A DNA stretch of 64,000 nt from Theristus sp. LFF4_11 (GCA_030248135.1 JASANC010002121.1:186001-250000), one strand, 5' to 3'; counted from the first letter of the stretch, positions 12,101-24,559 are shown. Notes: generated from the sequence alone by a model not told the origin. Made by a program: numbers and translations.

Positions 12101-15100
12101 CAGATTTGAAAATTTTGCACACTTCTATTCCACTGGAACAATTCGTCATAGTTCTTCCTGGGGCTCCTGGCCATCATTTAGCTGTTTTTATTGCTTTTCA
12201 GCTGTTTCAGCTATCTATCTAATTTCAAAATTTTAACCCCCTCCCGCAAAGTCACACATGCGATGCCCCCCGCCAATTTTGCAGTTATCTGGAAATTTTG
12301 CTCCGGTTTTCAAAATCGCATTGCCCCTCACCCCAATCCAGCCCCAACCCAAAAGCTCTGAACAACTATGCTTTTCGTGGATGCCTGCCAAAATGATGCG
12401 ACTGCGACAACGTAAATGGCTCTATGGCTGGCTATCCAACAATTCAGAAGTTGAAAGAGCGGAAGAGCCGGATTTTTGGAGGAACAAACCTGATTAACCA
12501 AACAATAAGATTCAACTTTTTGAACAACATTTCTGCTTGGTTACCTGTGGTTGTAATAGTCCGGCAATGATCACTCTTGATCTTGCTTGATCTAGATTAT
12601 AGACAGTACCGAAGACGAGGGGGGGGGGGTGGGGGGGGTACACCCCCCAGAGCACCCGAGACCTCCGCGTGGGGGGGGGGGGGGGGGGGGGGGTCACGCG
12701 ACACCCACCCCCCAAAACCTGACACTGGACCATCCACCCCCCCCCCCCTCGAAATTTGCTAGACACCCCTCCCACCCCCCTAGATGGACCTAAGTAACAG
12801 TGACACCCCCCAAAAAATTTCTCGGACCACCCAAAAAGCAGGAATTTTTGCTCAAAAATCATGATTTTTTGTCTTTAAAGTCTACAATATAAGCTAAATA
12901 TATGATAACTTGACATTCTTCATTGTAATTTCAAAGATTTTGCAGCAAAATTTAGCGTTTTTCCTTCAAAATTTAAGCGAAAAAATCTCATGGGTGGGGT
13001 GGGGGGTGTGCACCCCCCCCAGAAAATTTTCTACAATAGTGCACCCCCCCATGGCCCACGCCTGGGGGGGTGTCACTGTACCATGACTGACACCCCCCCA
13101 CTGAAAAATTTTCGGCACCCCCCCACGTGACGACACCCCCCCATAGTTGTTCCAGAGCCGAGGGGTTGGGGGGGGGGCCGATATAGATAGCTGGAGCAAA
13201 TTTTCTAGATAGATAGATAGCTGGAAAATTTTGGGGGGGCCGCGGGGGGGGCCATGTGACTTTGGGGGGGGGCGGTCAAAATTTTGAAATTTGATAGATA
13301 GATGCTAAAACGCTAAAAAGCTATAAAAACAGCAAAATAATGCTAAAAATACGCTAAAAATCAAGTATAAACGCGTATTTTACTTAAAATCAGCGAAATT
13401 TTCAAGAATTACGAGCAAAAATGGTCAATTTTGGTCAAAAATTGACTCATTTTATGTCTTCGAAGACAAAAATTTTCAGATAGATAGCTGGCTGAGAATT
13501 TTTTTTAGATAGATAATAGCTGAGCCGAAAAAACCTGTTTGATAGAGATAGATTCGAAAATTTTTTGGGGGGGGGGGGGCGCCCCCCCCAGGCCCCCCCC
13601 TAGAACAATTATGCCCCCCCCCCTCGAAAATTTGCTTTCGCCTTCGGTACTGATTATAGACCCAGATCGTAGAGGCCGGACTGGGTTGAAGCTGTCCGTG
13701 TCGTCGTCATGAAGACGCTCTAATGATCCGGCCAATTGCCAATGGCGTTACCAGCATTTTTCTTCTTACCGAATCCGAGTTGATTGATTTGACACCCACT
13801 GCAAATGTCGTCGTAAGCACAAATTTTAAAATAAACGCACAATTTTGCACAAACAATTCGGTGTTCATCAGTAGCGAAAGTGCGGGGGGGTGGGGGGGTC
13901 CCCCCCCCCCCCTCAGCCGAAAATCCTGCCCGTGCACGGGCAGATACCCGTGTACCCCCCCTCCCCCCCTTTACCTCGACACGGGTACTAGACTCCCCCC
14001 ACCCCCCTCCGCGAGAAAACACGGGATCGCACCTAGGGGTAGGGAAAAAAAAATCCGATTTTTTTTTTTAAATTAAAAAAAAATAATTTTTTTTAAAAAA
14101 ATTTTTTTTTACAAGTTAGGTTTGTTCGAAGCGTCTCGTCGAGCTGAGTTCATCTAGACTATTTTCAGAACGATCCGGAAAACTATAAGAGCGAAAATCG
14201 TGTTTTATTGAAATTATGTCCTTTTTTTTAACGAAAAAAAAATAAAAAAATTTTTTTTTTTTCAAAGCCCCTAACCCTAATCGCACCCCCCCTCACGGTG
14301 GTCAATCTCATCTCAATTTTTTCCAAAAATACCGTAATTTTTGCATTTTTCTTGACGTTTGTGTCTGTCCCTGCATAGATTTTGTTGTTTCTGACCAAAC
14401 AAGCAGCTTGTTTGCACAAAATATTCTGTATTTTACAAGAATTTCTGTGTTTTTCTAAGGCAAAAATTTGGTATTACCCGTGCGATCCCGTGCACCCCCC
14501 CCCTCACGAAATTTTTCTGCCAGTGCACCCCCCCTCAGGAAAATTTGCTGCCCGTGCACCCCCCCCCCTCACCGAGAAGGCACCTGACCCCCCCCCTCTA
14601 AAAATAGGCAAACACCCCCCCCCCTCACCCGAGGTCCCGCTTTCGCTACTGGTGTTCATGAACACTACCGAACAGTACCGTGCAGTACCGTGGGCGGGGG
14701 GGGTGGGGGGGGGTACACCCCCCCAGAGCACCAGCGGCCGTCGGGTGGGGGGGGTGGGGGGCCGGACCGTGCCACCCCCCCCCCTAAAACCGGGCACCCC
14801 CCCCATCGGACCCCCCCCCCCCCCCCCCCTCGAAAATTTGGCCGCTCCCCCTCCCCACACCCCCCATGAAATTTTGTCTGGCGGAGACCCCCCCCCCCAA
14901 AATTTTCTGCACACACTAATATTTTTTTCGAAAATCATGATTTTTTGTCTATACAGTCCATAATATAAGCTGAATATATGATAACTTGACCATCTTCATT
15001 GTAATTTCAACGATTTTGCAGCTAAATTTAGCGTTTTTCCTTTAAAATTTAAGCGAAAAAATTTCATGGGGGGGGTGGGGGGGGTGGACCCCCACAGAAA

Positions 15101-18100
15101 ATTTTGAAAAAGTGCACCCCCAAGGGGGGTGCATTTTTTCAAAATTTTTTGTGGGGGGGGGGTCCACCCCCCCAGCCCCCCATGATAATTTTTCGCTTAA
15201 ATTTTGAAGGAAAAACGCCAAATTTTGCTGCAAAATCGTTGAAATTACAATGACGATGGTCAAGTTATCATATATTCATCTTCTATTTTGGACTTTATGT
15301 ACAAAAAATCATTTTTTTCGAAAACAATTTTAGGGTGTACGGAAAATTTTTTTGGGGGGGGGTCTCCGCCAGACAAAATTTCATGGGGGGTGGGGGGGGT
15401 GTCGGCCAAATTTTCGCGGGGGGGGGGTCCGTGGGGGTGCCCGGTTTTAGGGGTGGCACGGTCTTCACCCCCCCCCCCCACCCGACGGTCTCTGGTGCTC
15501 TGGGGGGTATTATTTACCCCCCCCCCCCCCCCCCCACCCCCCCCCTCGCCCACGGTACTGAGTGGGCCCAAAAAAATTTTCGAGGGGGGTATGGGTACCG
15601 TGGGGGGGGGGGGGGGGGGGTGCCCGCCGAGTGCCGACCAAAAAGAGGGGGGGGGGGGGCTCCAACCTCCAAACTATGGTAACGTGGCATAGTTGTTCCA
15701 GAGCCGAGGGGTTGGGGGGGGGGGCTCTATTGATAGCTGGAGCAAATTTTCCAGATAGATAGATAGCTGGAAAATTTTGGGGGGGGGGGGCGCGGGGGGG
15801 CATGTGACTTTGGGGGGGGGGGGCGGTCAAAATTTTGAAATAAGATAGATAGATAGCTAAAACGCTAAAAAACTATAAAAACAGCAAAATAATGCTTAAA
15901 ATATGCTAAAAATCAAGTATAAACGAGTATTTTACCTAAAAAAGCAAAATTTTGACGAATTTCGAGCAAAAATGGTCAATTTTGGTCAAAAATTGACTCA
16001 TTTTATATCTTCGAAGACAAATTTTTTTAGATAGATAGCTGGCTGAGAATTTTTTTTTGATAGATAATAGCTGAGCCGAAAAAACCTGTCTGATAGAGAT
16101 AGATTCGAAAATTTTTGGGGGGGCCGCCCCCCCCCTAGAACCACTATGTAACGTGGGACCCACCATGCAGTAGCGAAAGCGGGACCTTGGGTGAGGGGGG
16201 GGGCAGTAGCGAAAGCGGGACGTGAGGGGGGGGGTGTTTGCCTAATTTTAGAGGGGGGGGTGCACTGGCAGAAAAATTTTGTGAGGGGGGTGCACGGGAT
16301 CGCACGGGTAATACCAAATTTTTGCCTTGGAAAAACACAGAAATTCTTGTAAAGTACAGAATATTTCGTGCAAAGAAGCTGCTTGTTTGGTCAGAAACAA
16401 CAAAATTCATGCAGGGACAAACACAAACGTCAAGAAAAATGCAAAAATTACGGTATTTTTAGAAAAAACTGAGATGAGATTGACCACCGTGCGTGAGGGG
16501 AGGGGTGGGCAGTACCGAAGACGAGGGGGGGCAGTAGCGAAAGCGGGGCCTCGGGTGAGGGGGGGTGTTTGCCTAATTTTAGAGGGGGGGGGGTCAGGTG
16601 CCTTCTCGGTGAGGGGGGGGGTGCACGGGCAGCAAATTTTCCTGAGGGGGGGTGCACTGGCAGAAAAATTTCGTGAGGGGGGGGGGGTGCACGGGATCGC
16701 ACGGGTAATACCAAATTTTTGCCTTAGAAAAACACAGAAATTCTTGTAAAATACAGAATATTTTGTGCAAACAAGCTGCTTGTTTGGTCAGAAACAACAA
16801 AATATATGCAGGGACAGACACAAACGTCAAGAAAAATGCAAAAATTACGGTATTTTTGGAAAAAATTGAGATGAGATTGACCACCGTGAGGGGGTGCGAT
16901 CCCGTGTTTTCTCGCGGAGGGGGGTGAGGGGAATCTAGTACCCGTGTCGAGGTAAAGGGGGGAGGGGGGTACACGGGTATCTGCCCGTGCACGGGCAGGA
17001 TTTTCGGCTGAGGGGGGGGGGGGGTGGACCCCCCCCCCCCCCGCACTTTCTGGGGGGGGGGGGGGGGGGGGGGTACACCCCCAGAGCACCCGAGACCTCC
17101 GCGTGGGGGGGGGGGGGGGTGGGCGGGGGGTCACGCGACACCCACCCCCCAAAACCTGACACTGGACCATCCACACCCCCCCCTCGAAATTTGCTAGACA
17201 CCCCACCCACCCCCCCCCCTACATAGACCTAAGTAACAGTGACACCCCCCAAAAATTTTCTCGGACCACACAAAAATCATGAATTTTTGCTCAAAAATCA
17301 TGATTTTTTGTCTTTAAAGTCCATAATGTAAGCTAAATATATGATAACTTGACATTCTTCATTGTAATTTTAAAGATTTTGCAGCAAAATTTAGCGTTTT
17401 TCCTTCAAAATTTAAGCGAAAAAATCTCATGGGTGGGGTGGGGGGTGTGCACCCCCCCAGAAATTTTTCTACAATAGTGCACCCCCCATGGTCCACGCCT
17501 GGGGGGGTGTCACTGTACCATGACTGACACCACCCCCCCCCCCACGTGATGACATTCCCCCTCGAAAATTTGCTTTCGCCTTCGGTACTGGGGGGGGGGT
17601 AGCAGTACCGAAGACGAGGGGGGTGGGGGTACACCCCCCCAGAGCACCCGAGACCTCCGCGTGGGGGGGTCACGCGACACCCACCCCCAAAACCTGACAC
17701 TGGACCATCCACACCCCCCCCCCCCTCGAAATTTGCTAGACACCCCCCACCCCCCCTTAGATGGACCTAAGTAACAGTGACACCCCCCAAAAATTTTCTC
17801 GGACCACCCAAAAATCATGATTTTTTGTCTTTAAAGTCTATAATATAAGCTAAATATATGATAACTTGACACTCTTCATTGTAATTTCAAAGATTTTGCA
17901 GCAAAATTTAGCGTTTTTCCTTCAAAATTTAAGCGAAAAAATCTCATGGGTGGGGTGGGGGGTGTGCACCCCCCCCCCCCCAGAAAATTTTCTACAATAG
18001 TGCACCCCCCCATGGCCCACGCCTGGGGGGGTGTCACTGTACCATGACTGACACCCCCCACTGAAAAATTTTCGGCACCCCCGCACGTGACGACACCCCC

Positions 18101-21100
18101 CCCCCTCGAAAATTTGCTTTCGCCTTCGGTACTGGGGGGTAGGGTTGTTAAACAAAAATCAAAGTTTTTTTTTAAGTGATTAAAAAACCAAAAATGCCGA
18201 TTTTCCAATTTCCAAAACCAAATTTTCCTCTAATATGCTCTGAAAACCTCAATTTTGGCGCAATTTTTCGAAAGTTCAACAAAAATTTTCTTTGATATTA
18301 CCTCGTAAAACCTTTAGCAGTCGGTTTTGGACCGTTTTACCGACTGATTTCAGGCTTCAACAACATCTGCGATGAAGTTTTTGAGCGTCCCAAAGGTTAG
18401 CTTACCATTTCCGATGCAGATAAGGTGACGATTCGCCTCGCAATCTAAATTTGAGCGTCCGACCTGCTCCGTTTGCAAGCGTTACGTTGTCTGGTTGCCG
18501 TTTTGTGTCCTGCCGTCGCGACACATCATCAGAATTGATCGAATTTCAAGCCGGTATGTGTATTTTCACTTGGGCTGGAGACAATTAGTGACGTTTTGGG
18601 GGTCAAAACACTAGAAGAGGCATGGTAACGGTTTGGAAAAGGGGTAATTGAGGTCACCAAAACAAAATCTCCAAATTTCCGCCACACGGGAGTCATTCTG
18701 GAGGCGCTTGCATATCATATGTGGTTCTTTGAACTCCCTGATTGATTTAGCACAACTTTGATTTTTGAAAATTTAAAAAAAAAATTAAACAAAAATGACG
18801 ATTTTTGTTTTTTTAACAACCCTAGGGGGGCCAAGAAATTTTCGAATCTATCTTTATCAGAAAAGATTTTTCGGCTCAGCTATTATTTATTGTTTTGTTT
18901 TTGTTTGTTTGTTTTATTTTTTTTATTCTATCTAAAAAAAATTCGTAGCCGGCTCAGCTATTATCTATGTATCTGAAAAAATTTCCCAGCCAGCTATCTA
19001 TCTGAAAATGTTTGTCTTCGGAAACAAAAATCTTCGAAAATTTTGCAATAAAAAATGCGAGTGGGGTAGGGGTGGCACCCCCGAAAAACCGATTAGCATC
19101 CGGTGCACGCCCCTGGCAGGCGACCAAGGGTCCCATTTACCCCCTACTCCCCAAAAAAATTGGCACCCCTACCTAAAAATGTCTGTCATCTTCGATACTG
19201 CGCGGGGGGTCCCGGGTGCTAGGGGGTACACTCTCCACCCCCCTCATCTTTGGTACTGCTGCTGACGGTTTTACAAGGTAATGTCAAAGAAAATTGTTGC
19301 TGAACTTTCCAAAAATTGAGTCAAAAATGAAGTTTTCAGAGCATATTAAAAAATTGGATTTCGGCATTTTTGTTTTTTTATTTAGTTTTTTATTTTGATT
19401 TTTGTTTAACAATCCTATCTACGTATATCTAACCCCCAGCTGTGGAACAACTATGGGGGTGCCAAAAAATTTTCAGGGGGTGAGGTGTCAATCAAGATAC
19501 ACATTGACCCCTCCCAGGCGTGTGCCATCGTGCCATTGTTGTTGTTGTTGTTGTTGTTGGGATTTTTAGGCAATGTTTTCAGCCAGGGCTGACCAGATAA
19601 GCGTACAGAACGCCATTGAGTAAGGCGCCCATCGAGTCTTTTGTCATTTAGTGCCTATACACCCATCGGCGGGGCTCGATCCCCCGAGCGCACAGACTGT
19701 AGTCTAACGCACTACCACCGGGCCACGAGGGGGGTGCAGCTGTGCACTGCGGTTAAAAAAAATTCTGAGGATGGATGCTCGATTTTTCTTGTCTCTATGA
19801 CGTATGCGTTCTTTCGTTATTTTCTAGCCAATCTTGATTAAATGCGTTTTGTGTTTTGAGCCAGCTCACATGCTCCTCCTCGTTTTGTGCCTTGCATTTC
19901 GTGTTTTGTTTATTACCAGTGTGTACAGATCTCAATTAGTTTGTGTTTGTCTGTGTACTTTTGTAGTCATTAGTGTATCCGGTATTTTAATAAAATTTAA
20001 ATTTTTTAAATTTAAAAATCAAACACAGAAAAACGATGCACGTCGGAACTGGTGGCAGATTTTGTTCTCGTCATCGATGGCTCTACGAGTATTGGTGCGG
20101 ATAATTTTCGACGACTCGCCAACTGGTTAGCTGACACGGCTGCATTCCTCGGCGCAGGTACTCGGTATGGCGTCGTTGAATTCTCGGGACACCCGGTGAA
20201 GCTGTGGGGATTGGACGCGTACGATGACATTGACACCGTCGTTGGTCAGTTGCTCTGACTCAGCTGCAACTGCAAATTAACGCAATCTGCTGATTTGCTG
20301 CTTTTGATTTAAGCTGATTGATTGGTTGGTTCAGTCAATCAGTTCGATACAGCCAATAAGCATGCCAGATTCAAATGCACGTGTTTCATAGTTTATAGTT
20401 TAACAGTAATTGAGAAATGTTTCAAATTTTGCTTGCCCAGTTGCCCCATTTTAAATTCCACCGTCCAGATATCGAGGATTCCGTGTTTCAGAAAAACTAG
20501 TCCTACTGAGTGCATGTTCCAGAACATAGCCCCGAACTTGTTCTAAATAGTCAGTGCGACATAAAGAAGAGGTTTTGAAATGACTTTTTAAAGTCTGCTA
20601 TGGATGCTATTTTCAAGCAAATATGCAAAAAGTGTACTTTTTGTATATTTCCAAAATCCCCATAGTAAAAAAGTATATGACTACAACAAAATATGTAGGT
20701 ACATATAATTAAAACTACTTTTATTGATCATTTGATTACTTTTTTACCATTTTTATAATTAAAACGTACTTACCTTTGATTATAAAAATAGCAATCCATA
20801 GATGCTTATTTACAGAGTGAGCCAAAAAAAAGGTTCCAATTCTAAAATGCTCTCACTGGTTTGTGGTAAGGTGTTTCGAGCTGAAAATTGGAACACTATT
20901 AGAAAACAATTTGGAGGTTTTTCTGACCAAATTTTTGTTATGGTATGTTGCCCCTATCACTCACTACAGTAGAATATCTGGAAAACATGAAAAATCGACA
21001 AATGTTGTGAAATGCAAAGGGTTGATTTAGCTGTAACAAAGGGACCTCGAGTTTTAAAATTTGGAACATTTGTTAGAACACTTTGGGAGTTTTTTTGTGA

Positions 21101-24100
21101 TCAAAAATTTTTTGGCTTACACGTAAGTTCATTTTTACAGTGTGATTTTCAAAAAATAGCAATTTTTGACAAAAAACACTGTTCATCCATAATCTCACTG
21201 TTTATCATTGCTCATAAACGATCTTCCGAACTGATGTATCGTAACGCGGTGTCAAATTGAATCTTTTACGAAATTGCCGAACCACTGTGGAAAAGTTATT
21301 CGCATGTTCCCACCAATTGGCAGACCAGACTCGCTGCTCTGCCGTCCACTTAACCATGATGCAACAAAGACTGAAAATGGAAGTGCATCTCTCACTGCAG
21401 AAAAACAACCAGTCTGCTATGGTAAAAATATCAGAGTGGCAAATTTTGTGTATTGAAAAGAAAAATAACAATTTGGATTTGAAAACATAAATTCGCATCT
21501 GTTCTAAGCAGAACCGCTTACGCACACTCAGACTTGAAGTGAAACATTGGAGTGATCAAAAACTGTTCAAATGCAACTCAGCATTCGGCATTTCTAAGCT
21601 GCTTTAAACTCATATTGCTTTTTTCATCTTTTTTTGTGTTGTAAACATTCGGGCTGTCCCCAGCGTTCATTCTTTTGACCTTTGTTACAGTTAAATCAAC
21701 CCTCTACATTTTACATTTGTCGATTTTTCATATTTTCCGGATATTTTGCTGTAGTGAGTGCTAGGGGCAACATACCATGACAAAAATTTGGTCAGAAAAC
21801 CTCCAAATGTTTTCTAATAGTGTTCCAATTTTCAGCTCGAAACAATTCAGCACAAGCCAGTGAGAGCATTTTAGAATTGGAACCTTTTTTTGGCTCACCC
21901 TGTACTTGATTAATATAGTGGTTAATTGATGTTGCTTTCAGATGCATTCCGCAAAATGAGATACATCACGGGCACCACAAAAGCAAAGGCCGCACTGAAA
22001 TTTGTCTTAAACAGAGGAATTTTAACGAAAGGCAATCGTCCAGAAGCACGTGACATTCTGGTGTTCATCACTGATGGACGCTCCTCAGATGACCCTCATC
22101 AAGAAGCCGAAATGATCCGCAACATGGTTGCTTTGCTTATACAGTTTGATTTGAACTTGTGTTCACAATCTGCGATGACGTTTAGAAGTGTGTAACCAAC
22201 CACTGAATCACCGAATACATTCAATTGTTTCACAGGGTTGGTCAATTGTGGCATTGGGAATCACTGAGTCTGCCGACCTGGATCAGTTAGTGGACGTCGC
22301 CGGATCTAAGGAGAACGTTCTGATCATCCCCGATTTCAGTGCTCTCGATGATTCCGTCCGAGACACGCTGCTGACCGCACAGGAACATTGTGAAATCATC
22401 ACTAGTACGTGCATACGAGTGAATTTTGTTTGAATTTGATCATTGTTTGTATGGAATTGGACGACACACACATTGTCCATGTTTTGACAACGACATGTGC
22501 CTTTAAGAATTTGATCTGCGCATGTTGCAGTTGAAGAAGCAAAAGGCGATCCAACCATCGAATTGGAGTGTCGTCCCGATTCAATGTACGTTGCAGCTGA
22601 AACAATAAATCCATTCGAAGGTCACGTGTTCGCGAAACAACACTTCAAGGTACCTGCCAACCTTTATTTACGAGTTTGCTTAATTGAAACGCATTGAAAA
22701 ATAGCCACAAAATGCATATATGATTGAAAATGCGCGTGTTGCAGGACAATGCTTGTGTTTCAACAGGAGATGGGCGCCAGAAAAAGGCTGAATTGTTGCT
22801 TGATCTGGAAAATTGCGGATCAACCAGAAGGAGATCGGTAAATATCGATACAAACTATTGTGTTGTTTTTTCTGTTTTTATTCTTGTTCATATTATATCA
22901 TTTTGTTTCGACTACCCCACACTGCAATGAAATTCAGGTGAATCCAGCAGGCGTTTTTGTCGAAAACACGGTCGTATTCACGTTTCACAAAAAGTTCCTT
23001 ACAAAAGTCGATCGTTCGTTTCACGTAAAATGTTTTTACATGGAGGTTGACAAGACAATCACGTCAGAGATTTTGGTCAGGTTTGTGTGTGCTTCATGTG
23101 TGCGTTTCATGTTTTTTTTGTTATTTTGTCACGATTTCTAGTCAAAAACTTACCCAACTCCACTAAAACCGAGTTTTTTTAGCAAGTTAACGACACAGCT
23201 AGAATCTGAGCAGTTTCCAATGCCCACATGCGAATACACTTTGCATCGCAATAGCCCCGATGGTCCTGAGGTGCGATTTGCGTTGGTCGGCGAGTCGATA
23301 TTCCACAAATGGGAGTGCGATGATTGTACGTCAACAATTTTGTTTCTTGTCCGAACAATGTGGTGTCTTAGAGTTTTGCCCCAAAAACCAATTTTCAATG
23401 AAGTATAGGTCAAAAAATTCTCAATTGAAGAAGTTCACTGTGCCTGACAATGGCATTTTCTCACCTAGCGGCAACCTTTCTCTGCAGCTCAATCTGGTGA
23501 TCTGTTCCGAATGAAGGTCGTGAATTGTTTCGTGGAGGATCTGCAAGGCGAACGAGTGGAACTGCTGGACAGCGATGGGTGAGTTGCGATGACTAAAAGA
23601 TTGAGGTTCAGTTCAGTGTGTTGTCGGTTAGCCAGCAAGGGGCGTTGTTTTCAGTTGCTCACTCGACCGTCACCTGCTGTCCAACTTGAACTACGTCGAC
23701 GGTCGTATGCGTGCCTTTGTCGAGTCGCACGTGTTCCGATTCCCCGATCGTGCAAACGAACACTTCCAATGCGAGGTCGAGCTGTGCGTCAACCTGGAAG
23801 GCGGCTGTGTCGATTTTGTACGTTACAAACTCAGAGTCAAAGCGTTGAAAGGCGCCTCTACGACTTTAAAAATTTGCCAATGCGGAAAAACGATGATTTT
23901 TTCAAGCCACCAACATGCGACGAGTCTGTGCGCCGCAAACGTGCAGCACACCATTCGCTCGTCTACCGTAACACGACAGCAAGACTGCCAGAAGATCGCA
24001 GTTCACTTCAAGACTTCTCCAACCTGACACCGAACACACGGCGAACGCTCGAGTTGGACGCTGAGCCGATTGAAATTTTTGATGCGTCTGACTTTGGCCA

Positions 24101-24296
24101 GGTCGACTTAGGATCGCTGGTGCCAGAGTTGAGGCAAAACGAGCGAGGCGTTGCCGTTGACGCTGTGCTTGGCGAGCAGAAGCACGTGCTGTGCATGCAC
24201 AGGGCGCCGTTGGCTGTGCTCGCCACGACAATGGGCGTGTCCGTTGGCATCACCATACTTGTCGTTACTCATCAAGTGTTGAAGAAACTCAGATAA
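9199..24296 (+). CDS. vWA-ZP cuticlin-like protein, copy B (12 exons, 607 aa) with a 10.6 kb intron
   Basis: Exons: 9199-9222, 9363-9450, 20029-20244, 21942-22126, 22236-22404, 22531-22649, 22745-22837, 22938-23080, 23183-23325, 23488-23578, 23655-23817, 23907-24296. The signal peptide spans exons 1-2 (ILTSLLCAALS). The vWA MIDAS is intact (DGSTS, GTT, TDGRSSD). The ZP domain shows FEGHVFAKQHF, FVENTVVFTFH, MPTCEYTLHR and FQCEVELC. The furin-type site is RRKR (about 487-490) and a short TM lies near the end (LAVLATTMGVSVGITILVV). The exon pattern follows copy C. Intron 2 (9451-20028) holds the G/C-module mosaic, a TIR transposon and a SINE. Intron 3 holds a second TIR transposon. Despite this load every coding exon is open and in phase, so the gene looks functional. 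The role is matrix, as for copy A. Confidence 0.85.
10118..11065. mobile_element. TA-flanked TIR transposon (CAGRGTG ends), internally deleted
   Basis: The left end, CAGAGTGATCCAAAAAAACT, and the right end, AGTTTTTTTGGATTACCCTG, form long imperfect inverted repeats. They are flanked by TA on both sides. The arms extend through GAGCTAGAACCGAT / ATTGGCTCTAGCTC. On the - strand an N-terminal piece starting KMDWTTKQQVF (near 10650) and a C-terminal piece containing MTTVIENRGAHVEQF survive. They resemble the two ends of a mariner-type transposase with a DUF4817-like N-terminal helix-turn-helix. The catalytic core is missing. The element lies in intron 2 of vWA-ZP copy B. Confidence 0.75.
12603..19260. 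repeat. Mosaic of poly-G/poly-C modular repeats
   Basis: Dozens of runs of 6-20 G or C alternate with conserved linkers. One AT-rich linker (tracts containing ATATGATAACTTGAC then TTTAAGCGAAAAAAT) appears near 12900, 14990, 17340 and 17850, inverted near 15230, and again at 63410 and 63940. A second contains GTCACTGTACCATGACTGAC. A third reads AGTAGCGAAAGCGGGAC. Modules often start or stop at CAGTACCG / CGGTACTG. Direct and inverted copies are mixed, including a clear palindrome centred near 15140. Open frames here translate to Gly/Pro runs on both strands and are not genes. A nested A/T-rich piece at 14040-14290 has CCTAACCC-like ends. Confidence 0.85.
18142..18822. mobile_element. GGGTTGTTAAA TIR element, copy 1 (681 bp, TA-flanked)
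   Basis: The element starts TA|GGGTTGTTAAAC and ends TTTAACAACCC|TA. It is related over most of its length to the elements at 61376-62087 and 62109-62830. It carries the conserved word GATGCAGATAAGGTGACGAT. It is nested in the G/C mosaic of intron 2 of vWA-ZP copy B. A truncated relative of its end lies at about 19265-19412. Confidence 0.75.
19535..19730 (-). mobile_element. tRNA-derived SINE with (AAC)n tail
   Basis: On the - strand a tRNA-like head begins near 19730. An A-box-like word TGGTAGTGCG lies at 19717-19708 and a B-box-like word GGATCGAGCC at 19682-19673, at tRNA spacing. A body unrelated to tRNA follows, then a tail of about eight AAC/CAA units (19560-19535). The head folds only poorly as a cloverleaf and has no acceptor stem or CCA, so it is not a working tRNA gene. 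Pol III box A, box B and a simple-repeat tail are the standard SINE layout. Confidence 0.65.
20813..21902. mobile_element. TA-flanked TIR transposon (CAGRGTG ends), long arms
   Basis: The left end CAGAGTGAGCCAAAAAAAAG and right end CTTTTTTTGGCTCACCCTG start inverted repeats of roughly 240 bases. The arms also pair at AATATCTGGAAAACATGAAA / TTTCATATTTTCCGG. TA flanks both ends. The first bases match the element at 10118, so both belong to one superfamily. It interrupts intron 3 of vWA-ZP copy B and ends 39 bases before exon 4. Confidence 0.85.
21205..21354 (-). pseudogene. Transposase N-terminal remnant (DUF4817-like helix-turn-helix)
   Basis: Inside the TIR element a - strand frame begins MVKWTAEQRVW and runs through WWEHANNFSTVVRQFRKRF to a stop at 21205. 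This is the pattern of the DNA-binding N-terminus of many mariner-like transposases (M.(Y/W)T.EQR.......FR.RF). No DDE core follows, so the copy is a non-autonomous deletion derivative. The family name is from memory of the motif, not a search. Confidence 0.6.
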
Positions 24297-24391
24297 CCAA
24301 AAGATGTTGGTGTTTGCGGGGTTTTTGCTTTAGTTTTTGTCGCTCTGGTGATGACGGTTATGGCGGTTATGCACCTCAAAACTGAAGTTGA

Positions 24392-24397
24392 AATAAA
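24392..24397 (+). terminator. Polyadenylation signal AATAAA of vWA-ZP copy B
   Basis: AATAAA lies 96 bases after the TAA at 24294-24296, followed by T-rich sequence. Confidence 0.6.
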
Positions 24398-24559
24398 GTG
24401 TTCACTTATTTATTAGTTTGCCAGTTTTGAAGGCAGCCTTTTTGATTGATCGTGTTTTTTTGCACGTCAGATCCTGTTTGCATAATTCTGCTCAATGTTT
24501 TTTTTTGAGTTAATAAAATAATTTTGTTTTTTCTTTTTTTCTAAATCCCGTTCACGCTT

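Noticed and set aside
14265..14285. Telomere-like CCCTAACCCTAA
   Set aside because: It is only about one and a half units, inside a nested A/T-rich repeat, and the nematode telomere repeat is TTAGGC. Probably coincidence.
12603..19260. Many Gly/Pro-rich open frames of 60-190 residues on both strands
   Set aside because: They exist because G and C runs rarely give stops. They overlap on both strands, change with run length, have no domain, and lie in an intron of vWA-ZP copy B.
19660..19735. Possible tRNA gene on the - strand
   Set aside because: Box A and box B are present, but the acceptor stem does not pair, the anticodon arm is poor, and the unit continues into a body with an AAC tail. 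A SINE explains it better.
23589..23906. One long + strand frame 23589-24296 as a single exon
   Set aside because: The first part is out of frame with the ZP domain. The ZP frame ends at donor 23817 and only the part from 23907 onward is coding.
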